From: Sanderia malayensis
Taxonomy: Eukaryota; Cnidaria; Scyphozoa; Semaeostomeae; Pelagiidae
DNA: 64,000 nt
Direction of reading: 5' to 3'
Assembly (NCBI GenBank): GCA_013076295.1
Contig: RQOL01000616.1
Coordinates: forward strand, 5,980,392-6,044,391
Under the pieces are notes generated by a model. The model saw only the letters and a program-made list of their open reading frames with translations, did no database searches and was not told the DNA's origin. Of this stretch, positions 55,901-64,000 are shown one piece after another. Both the position numbers and the translations under genes were made by a program. Numbering within the stretch: the stretch's first letter is position 1; each line of letters begins with the position of its first letter.

Positions 55901-57323
55901 GCTGGGTGGCCTGAGTCAGAGACAAGTCAGTCGGGCGTTGCTGAGTTTCTGGAGAATCAGGTACTGGTGGCAAGTCTTTATCATACACCAAATCTTGATC
56001 ATGAAGATTGATTGGATGAGATGACGAATATGCTTCTTCTACCCTTGGAGACATTTGACCAGCATCTCTAACATGGGTTGAGTCTGGAGAAGGGGACATG
56101 ATTGGAGAATCAAGTGGGCTGTCCACTGATTTACGAACACCTGATCCATTATCTAAAGGACAAAACAAAATGGTATTACTTAGGAAGACTACATCAAATA
56201 ATAAACATGCCATACTGTTTAATGGTTAAACTATTCTAACAAAAGGTTCAGGAAACCAAGGCCAGACAAAAGCAAAAATCATTTTCCTAACAACTCAAAG
56301 TTGAAGTTGGCTTATAAGCTCTGAGAAAAAAAGAAGCTAAGTAGACACTCTACCTTCCACACTGAATCCACAGAGATCACAAATTTTTGAAATCCATTCT
56401 TTCATAACCTCAGGGCTATCAGCTACAAGATAGAATTTTCTTTCTGTTGTGTTCAAGCAGAAGATGTTATTCCATTTCTTGTTTTTCAAATATCCATCTA
56501 TGCTCCTGCATTTGTTAAGGTCTATTGGCTTCTTGATGAAATCTTTACTTCTGTCTGTCTTGTAGTATTCTAAAAGTTTTGTGGACCATAGTCTGAAATA
56601 ACGCTTCCTCCACTAAAAAGCAATAAAAGTTGAGATCTTTGAAGAAACAATTTCAACGTTATACTACAGTGAACTTTGTTTCATTCGAACAACCTCTGGG
56701 GAGCAAGAAAATGTTCTAATGACAAAAAGTTCGAACTACAGAGGTTAAATTGGTTCCTTAGTGAATTTTAAAGGGAATGAGAACTGCGTTTGAATTAGAT
56801 ACAGTTGGCATTACACAATCTCGAACTATACAGATTTAACTTCTTCGAAATTCGAAATGTTGATTTTGTAATAGAAAGCCGAAATATTCCAAAGAGGAAA
56901 GACCGAGCAAAGTAATTCGAAACCATACAAAAATCAACCAAAACAAATAGCGTGATTGAAAAATTTAAACTTTATAGAAAAACTCAAGACAAGATTTAAG
57001 AATTTCCTGTTTAGGCTAATTAAAGGGAAAACGAAATAAAGGTTGCGGTTTTGTTTTTCCGCTGAAAATTAGATGACATGGTAAATCATGGTAAAATCGT
57101 GGTTTTCATCTAGGACAACCTTTGCGAACAAAAATTTTGATGCGCTGTGTCCTAAATACAATTATATCAAAATAAAATAGACAGAATCAATTTGTAGCTC
57201 AGTTATGAATTATATCTATAAATGAAAATAAATTTTTACCCGGCCAAGATCTTTACTTTTGCTTTCCGGTGGCGACTTTATGAGGGTTCCTTGATGAATG
57301 AGTTTGGGAGAAGCCTCAGCCAT
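52742..57323 (-). CDS. GAB1: GAB-family docking protein (PH domain, repeated tyrosine motifs)
   Basis: GRB2-associated-binder-type scaffold acting under receptor tyrosine kinases. Exons 57240-57323, 56354-56612, 54371-56152, 53633-54024 and 52742-52966 sum to 2742 bp, 913 residues plus stop. Residues ~10-113 form a PH domain of GAB type (WRKRYFRLWSTKLLEYYK, RKFYLVADSPEVMKEWISKI, CDLCGF). The middle is proline-rich with many YDxVPPP and YDTPP sites (Crk SH2 type YxxP) and PPRPPLD-like SH3 ligands. The C-terminus has two YxxV-type sites (LQYSQVEF and SDYSSVEP) placed like the paired SHP2-binding tyrosines of GAB1/2. Start is MAEASPKLIHQGTLIKSPP. Orthology to GAB1, 2 or 3 individually cannot be assigned. 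Confidence 0.93.
53494..53620. repeat. Inverted repeat with inner CGCTCGTAAC array in a GAB intron
   Basis: Arms at 53494-53522 and 53592-53620 match as imperfect inverted copies (CATTGCATCTCCATGCCTCG against its inverse). The centre holds four copies of CGCTCGTAAC. It ends 13 bp from the donor of the GAB exon 53633-54024, so it could fold next to that splice site. Confidence 0.75.
54511..55062 (-). repeat. Six 33-residue coding repeats, each with a YDTPP site
   Basis: 99-bp units (one is 102 bp) inside the large GAB exon, each ending SIYDTPP and carrying SKDSGVYNDS or SKDSGLYSDS. A seventh, diverged unit ends SVYNTPP. Neighbouring units are nearly identical at the DNA level, so copy number probably varies between individuals or species. 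Confidence 0.95.
56668..56850. mobile_element. Degraded TTCGAAC-family MITE (GAB intron 1)
   Basis: ACTACAGTGAACTTTGTTTC, then ATTCGAACAACCTCTGGGGA and AAAGTTCGAACTACAGAGG, and a right part with AATCTCGAACTATACAG. Overall like the elements at 4921 and 12228 in inverted orientation, but diverged. Confidence 0.65.
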
Positions 57324-58013
57324 TATTCTTCAGCGACATTAACTTAGGCAAATATAGATGAAATTTGAAAATATTCAGTCAATGTTGTTCACTTAAAATG
57401 TATTATTGCATAATACTGGTTCCACAAACTTCGTTGGATAAATTTTCATTCAAAAATGTGGTAATCTTCACGGTTTTATTATGACTCAAGAGAAACACAT
57501 CTGGCAAAACACTTCCGCAAATGTCAACAACAAATAAAAGACGACTGGGTCTTTCCTCCTCCTCACTGTGACTTGATTACAATAAAATCAACAAACATGG
57601 ACAAAACATTTATAGTATGCTCCAAAATATGATGGTGTCATTCGATTATGCTCTATTATGCAAGAGACAGACGCCCCCAAAAATATTTCAAGTGATTCAT
57701 TTAATACATCCATGAACTGTACTTTCCCAAACGATTCTTTTACTATCCGATTCTTTTACTTTTACTATTTGTATGACCCAACTATATCAGTGAACGCTTT
57801 CTGGTATCACGGAAGTTCAGGTCAGAATGCAAAAATGTTTCGAAATAAAAACTTTTTGGGTAGCAAAAAGAATTATCGGTTTCACAAATTTGAATGAAAA
57901 ATACTTTGGCTCACTCTTCGGAGAATATCTGTAACACAAATCTTACCAAATTAACTACAATAAAACGCAACTAGGTACAAAATATTAAAAATTACAGCAT
58001 AAAATGACAATTT
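57324..58013. other. Interval between GEMIN5 3' end and GAB start
   Basis: AT-rich sequence, both neighbours on the minus strand. It should hold the GAB promoter and the GEMIN5 3' UTR. A 79-codon plus-strand ORF at 57658 shows no features. Confidence 0.55.
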
Positions 58014-61000
58014 TTACGTAAAATCTGCGTTTTTTAAATTGAAAAACTTTATGTCCGTTTCGTCGAGACAGCTATTCAAACAACATTTGCAAATATCTTT
58101 AGCCAAGGATTCAGCTCCTGAATTGCCAGCCTCGATGCAACGCATTAACATGAATACGAGGATTTTCGCATTCTCAATACATTCAGGAAACGGGTGGTCC
58201 TTGTAAAGAAGAAAATGTAAAGTATTCAATACCAAAACATTGGCTACAGACAGCAGCATACGCATGCTCATGAGGAATAAAAGAGCAAAATTATACAAAG
58301 ACTTCAGTGAAGTAAGCGACAAGGAAGAAAACAAAGAAAGAAGAAGATAGCAACAAAAAAAGAAAAATGAAAAAGAATAACTAAGAAAAAGAGGACAACA
58401 AACATATACCCAGTGTACCAAGCAAAAACGTAGCCTCTAGTGTAGCATCTATAACTATCATGAAGTCCCAAGAAGATATAGAGTTAGTCGTTAATTGATC
58501 ACAAAACACACCTTGAGTGGAAGCAACTCTACGCCCAGATCATCACAGACCGAAAGTAGCTACAGCTGTGTTAACAACAACCACTAGGGCTCTATCTTTT
58601 AGACCGCATCATTCGAGCCTTAACTAAATAATACTCATCATGTGCCAGATAAACAAATGAACTGAATGAAAATAGCTACCTTAACGAGACGAGGCATCTG
58701 ATCCATCTCCATTTTGAATAATGAATTCTTTTCCGTCCACTGCAAAACATCTCCTTCATCCATCACATCTAAATCGTGCCCAAAAATCTCGACTTCAGAA
58801 CCGAGGCCAGCATCACCAACCTCGTTTTGAACCATATGCTCCGTATCACGTGATCGCCAATTGGGATCTTCTGAACTTGATTTGCTGTTACTGTTATTGC
58901 AAGATGACGTAGCAGGTGTGTTCTTCCTATCTTTGTTGGTTGTTTTGGCGCTGTTCTGCCGCTGCTCCTCCACAGCACGTTGTTGAATGTGCTGTCGCAG
59001 CTGTTTTCTTATTTTCGCTTCCATCAACTTCTTGTCAATGTCTGCGATCATTCGCTTGAGCTGCGAGGCTCTTGCGTGCAAATGCGATACCAGAACCGTA
59101 GTCAAATAAGATAAAAATCGTACAAGTTGGCCTATGTCTCCAACTTCACAAAAAGACCTTGATTCTATTTCACATTGCAGCCTTTGTGCGTGGCTTTGTA
59201 ACAATAGCCAACTACCTAATGCTTCATAATCGCGTCCTTCGTCCAACGACAGAGTTTCAATCCCATCCGATTCACTACATTTCCTCAGACTTCCATATTC
59301 ATCCACTACCCCAACCAAAAGAGGAAACCTTTCCCACCAAAACTTATACAGCAACGAATTGTGATAAAAAGCTGTGAAATTTCCAAACAAATCGCTGCAA
59401 GTCTCTGCTGTTCTCTGCAAACCATTACAACCACCGACTGAAGCGTACTCTTGCACCGTGACGTAATCGCGAGGAAAGAGCACGATATACAGCCTCTCTA
59501 CAATGTCGAATTGATGAGTTGAATAGCAAAGCTCGAAGGCATGCAGCCAACATTTGAAGCAATCGTTCGTGTTTCCGTCCAACAGATGAACCATTCCGTG
59601 CATCAGTTGTTTTGATACTTGCAGAAGAAGCTACGGCGAGAAAGAAGCAACATAAACAATCAATAACAACATGTTGTACTTAAATTACTTTAGTGCGAAA
59701 CCAAGCTACGATTTATAAATATAAATCAATGTCGTAAGCTCCACAGAGCATACCTTTTTGAGTTCATTGTTGCTGTTTATTGCCTTCAATTGGGTTTGTC
59801 TTGGAAGAGAAGGAATGCCGGATTTCAAAATTTCTTTACTGACAACCTCTTGAAATTCTTCATAATACAAGCAGTTAACCAAATCAACTAGTTTTAAAGA
59901 CTTGTTCGTCCGAATTGAAATGCCAAGCTCTGCAGGAAAGAATGGCAAGACACACTTTTTTGATTTGCAATTGTCTAATTAGCATAGCATTGTATATAAA
60001 TTAATATGGTATTAAAAGGGTACAAAATTAATATTGTGGAATAGAATTATATGACTATTATGCAGCATTGGATAACATAGTGTAGAATAACATTGTATAG
60101 CATAGCAAAATAAGAATATTATAGTAGCTATAATATAGTAAAGTATAGTATAACATAGTATAGCATAGCATAGAATAGTATAGCATGTAGTATAATATAG
60201 TAAAATGTAGCTTATTATAGTATTGTGTAATATAGTTTAGCATAATATAGAAAAGCATAGCATGTAGCATAGTTTAGCATAATAAAGAAAAGGATAAAAT
60301 AAAAAAGCATCGCACTGTATAGAATAGTACAGTATAGTATAGTAGAGTAAAACATAACATGGAATAGTATAGTATAATGTAGAATAGTATACCATAGCAT
60401 AGTATAGTGTTATATAGTATAGCTTAGCATAGTATAGTATAGTATAGTATAGTATAGTATAGTATAGTATAGAATAGTATAATGTAATATAGTAAGTGTA
60501 GCACATTGTATAAATCGTGTCAGCGTACCTTTCAGTGTGCATACGGTTGCATCAGAAACCTGTTTGCCATTCATCCATCCACTTGTGGTGATATTAGATG
60601 AAATCTCCAATTGAGTATCAGCTTCAGATAACTTAATAGAGCTTAAAAAGCATTCATGTACCATGCTTAACATAATCAGTTCCTGCGCCAGGAAATAATG
60701 AATTAAGCGGATAAATTGCAATACGGGTAACATATTTGGCGTAAAAGCAAATGTTTACCTTGTAACTGTCTAAAGGTTGTAACAGATCGCGTAAATCACA
60801 AAATTTCATCTCAGTCAGAAGCATGTCCACTGTCTGCGTTATCAAATTTTCAGCCATTTTATTCTGCCCGCAGATTTTAGCAACCTTGGAAGAATGAAAA
60901 ATCAATTGGAGCCTTCATTTAAAAATTGGCTAAAAGAATTAGACCAATTAATCGAGAAGCATATGAAAAATCTACTTCCTAAATTTGCATTGCTTCAAGG

Positions 61001-64000
61001 TGAATCAAAGAAAAATCTTGACTCGAATTGCTAACTTGTCCATTCAGTTAAGACCAAATTAAAGAGATCTTTGAGTCAATGACTAAAATACTAGATAAAC
61101 CAGAGGCTTAAAAGTTTACCTGAGCAGCAGTTCTCAAAGAACTCACATCGCCTTTCCTTGATAGAATATTGATTGCATCTTCATAACAACCCGAAGCAAG
61201 GTAGCTGAAAGAATCATGGCGAATAAATACTCAATACATAATCTTTATCGGAAAAATATTTTATAAGATACAGAAAAAAGTCTTCCTTTCCTCAGTATAT
61301 TAACCAAATCAGAAATGATTTGCTAAAAAACATTGGAAGGAAAAAAAGCACTTGCCATTTTGCAGCATGCTCGAAGCAGCTATCAGAGCTTAGTTTGTCA
61401 GCCCAGGTGCGATAAAGTTCATTGAGAACAGGATCGCAGCTTGGCAATCTTATTTTCGCAACTGCAATAGCTTCCCTGTCACAAAAAAGAAACGCTATAC
61501 AATAATATCATGATGCAAAAGCTGATAATGGTGATTATCATAGATGATAGTGATGCACGCATAAAGCATACTGTCCAAGACGATGACAACTTACTTAAAC
61601 ATGCCATGCTTCTTAAACATGTCAATCGCTTCTCCAACTGCATTCACTGCTAGGAAGTAGGTAGCGGCAGAGTAATAGTCACCGTTTGATTCCAACCTAT
61701 CTGCGTATGAGTACATTGTTGATTGCCAGAAGTCATATCCACCTGTAATGTAAGACAGAATCATCAAAAGGGAATATTGCACAAAACACAGCATCATAAG
61801 AAGGAAACATTGCACAAGACACAAAACCATAAAAAGGAACATTGTAAAAAGCACAGCAACATAAGGAAACATTGTCCAAACATAGAGTCATCAAAAAGAA
61901 AGATTGTACAAAACACAAAATCATAAGAAGGGAACATTGTACAAGCCACAGAATCATAAGAAAGGCACATTGCACGGATTCCGATTTCAGCATACATCTC
62001 CTAAGCTTGTTGCTTGAGCAATCTACATTTCAGAGCGAGATTCACTAAATAGATAAATCATTACAAATTGAATAATACGCAAAATTACCTAATGGACTCA
62101 TGGCGACAAGCATTTCATTCAGTTCTCCCTTCTTTTGGCTAGCTTCAAATGCTCCACCAAGATTCCCTTTCCAAAGCTCCAAGTGTAAACGCTGCTCTAA
62201 ATTACCAAGTTTATCATGATTACTCCCTGTGAACGAAATTTAATCGAACCATAAACAAAGCCACTCTAGCGAAATAACTTGCAGCACATCATGTCAATCA
62301 ATCATGAACAAAAACATCATGAGAGAAAGTGCTTTAAGCCAAAAAGCACTTTATCTCATGATGTTGAACCAAACGAATCAAGTTCCATATAACGGAAATC
62401 TGAGCGACCGATAATTTCGTCCCTTGCAGAGAAGTGCATGTTGCATAGAGATTACCTTTGCAAAGAGATGACCAATGTTTGAAAAGCATTTGCTCCCTGT
62501 TTAGGGGTATAATAGAGGTCTCACTGCATTACCCACATGCCAACATAGTACACAAGTGACACTTCTAGCCATACAAACATTAAAATAGCTTGATAATGAT
62601 ATAAAATTGTATGTAAACACTGAAAACCATACCTTCCTCATTGAACATCTTAAAAGTCGATAATTTGTCAGCAAACAGACCAAGGTTGACGTGCTCCCGT
62701 GTGCCAGGTACGAAATCATTGGATTTGTCAGAAATTGAGGCAGGGTCTACAAGATAACAAAAACTCGAGAATACTAAATACGTGCAAAAGATGTTACATA
62801 TGTATAACACATCTGCTCCTCCACGTCACATCTAGCTGCATGTTGTGGAGGAGCAACAAAAGGGAAAACTGGAAGAGCTAAGAACAGTAGAAATTGAAAG
62901 TAGATATTATTATTATGCCTAATACAAGATGAGGTTTGAACTCAAACAGCGTTAACTGACCTACTAAATGCTGTGCAAGGAGCACACATTCCTGTTGACT
63001 GGCAGTCTTCTGCTTGTGGTTGAAAGTGGAAAACAATGGAAATAACGATTTCGACTTCTTTTTCTTATTATCTACAAACAAATCAAAACTCATTATGAAA
63101 AGGATCCAGACTGGATAATAAAAAAGATGCAGCCTCGATTAAGAAAAAGATTCAGCCTAGATTATGCATGAGGCTCACTATGATGACAGGCAACTAAAAA
63201 GATAAAACATTAAGGAATGATACACTTGTATTGAATTGAAACAGCTGCTAACCTTTATCTTTTGCTCTCACTTTTCTTGGTACTGTCTCTGTAGCTGGCT
63301 TTTCTAGGATTTTGGAAGAATGTTCACGCTCTTCACTTTGAAAGACAAGATCATCGGTCATCTCTGAAGAACAATAAACTGAGGCATGACCGCTTGAGAT
63401 AGGCAGTTGAATCTCTGGAGAATCAAGTTGGTTGGTTGTCGGAGCCACATTACATGGAGCAATAGCCGGAGCCATAGACATATTAATGTTAGGGGAATTA
63501 TCTGCAGTCTTTGTCCTTGAGCTTTGGCTTTCTTTCAGCTTCTGAGATTGAGAAACTGGTTTCTTGCCAGCTAAAAAAGAAATGATGGCAGCTGAAGAAA
63601 TGGTATCACCATGAGAAGAAATATCAAGCAATATAACCAAAAAAATAACAGATAACAAAACCTCAGACTGAACGAAGATTATGCCTGACGGAAAATATGT
63701 TACAAAAATTGGATACATCACAGAAGCATAGCGCAATAAAACGTAAAATATGCGGAGGTATGGGAGAAGAATAACTAGATGTAATGCAGGAGAATAACTG
63801 GGTGTAATGCAGAAGAGGCTTTGTAAGCTACAAAAGAGCAGCTCAACATAATACAGGAGACTCGCTCGCTATGTTGCACAAGTCAGTCTTTAAGCGATGT
63901 TTACCTGGAGGAGTTTTGAATTCGCACTTTGAGATCATCCATCTCCTTAGCGTAAAATCTTCTCCACCAGAATACAGGACATCTTGGTCAACAAAACTCC
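58014..64000 (-). CDS. GEMIN5: GEMIN5, C-terminal two-thirds (5' end off the right edge)
   Basis: Gem-associated protein 5, the SMN-complex subunit that recognises snRNA and assembles Sm cores. Thirteen exons: 63905-64000 (continues right), 63253-63570, 62961-63071, 62633-62746, 62089-62226, 61595-61742, 61356-61475, 61120-61204, 60759-60884, 60529-60682, 59754-59929, 58680-59630, 58014-58199; about 907 codons. The first exon in the window is the end of the WD40 region (VLYSGGEDFTLRRW). A Ser/Pro-rich linker and the TPR-like dimerisation domain follow (RLHLELWKGNLGGAFEA, DYYSAATYFLAVNAVGEAID, HAAKCYLASGCYEDA). The C-terminal RNA-binding part contains LLYKFWWERFP, a long helical basic/glutamine segment (RKQLRQHIQQRAVEEQRQ) and the final MPRLVKDHPFPECIENAKIL. 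The donor of exon 61356-61475 is GC rather than GT. Confidence 0.94.
60056..60497. repeat. TATAGTATAG-type minisatellite in a GEMIN5 intron
   Basis: About 440 bp of degenerate 5- and 10-bp units (ATAGTATAGT, TAGCATAGTA), purest at 60430-60475, between the GEMIN5 exons at 59929 and 60529. It is related in unit and sequence to the array at 3762-4120. Confidence 0.95.
61751..61976. repeat. ~33-bp tandem repeat in a GEMIN5 intron
   Basis: Six to seven imperfect copies of a unit like GAACATTGTACAAAACACAR followed by ATCATAAGAAGG, starting 9 bp from the acceptor of the GEMIN5 exon 61595-61742. Open frames on both strands through it are by-products of the repeat. Confidence 0.9.

Noticed and set aside
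60058..60542. Tyr/Leu/Ile-rich minus-strand ORFs
   Set aside because: Translations of the TATAGTATAG array in a GEMIN5 intron.

Overview
This is a stretch of an animal nuclear genome: AT-rich, with spliced genes whose introns are short to medium and carry ordinary GT/AG sites on both strands. The gene set (BBS7, a purple acid phosphatase, CDKL5, makorin, a CNBD2-like protein, a GAB adaptor and GEMIN5) exists only in metazoans as a set. The very dense, ancestral-looking exon structure, the many small TA-flanked MITEs and the lack of vertebrate features suggest an invertebrate, perhaps a cnidarian. The species cannot be fixed from sequence alone.

Layout. 545-7589 (-): BBS7, 17 exons, C-terminus off the left edge, with two minisatellites and two MITEs in its introns. 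8783-10547 (+): a two-exon coiled-coil protein with five near-identical 56-residue repeats. 11829-13964 (+): a secreted tartrate-resistant (purple) acid phosphatase. 14582-14833 (-): a one-exon membrane microprotein resembling the SLC35A4 upstream-ORF microprotein. 16105-17097 (-): an intronless class A GPCR with altered motifs. 20149-26866 (-): CDKL5, 16 coding exons, with a foldback/tRNA-like element in one intron. 27890-32263 (-): a makorin E3 ligase. 33096-49274 (+): a CNBD2-like cyclic-nucleotide-binding protein with two possible first exons. 49949-50959 (+): an intronless ORF that looks like a virus or phage trimeric fibre protein. 50952-52909: a perfect 979-bp tandem duplication that includes part of the last GAB exon. 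52742-57323 (-): a GAB-family docking protein (PH domain plus repeated tyrosine motifs). 58014-64000 (-): the C-terminal two-thirds of GEMIN5, with the WD40 part off the right edge.

The genes are not an operon. BBS7 (BBSome), CDKL5 (ciliary/neuronal kinase) and CNBD2 (sperm flagellum) are all linked to cilia, which may be coincidence. Makorin and the CNBD2-like gene share a divergent promoter interval of under 1 kb, as do BBS7 and the coiled-coil gene.

Exon boundaries were read by eye from splice consensus, reading-frame continuity and recalled family sequence. The exon sets of CDKL5, makorin, CNBD2-like and GAB add up to intact reading frames, which is a strong internal check. No database search was run.
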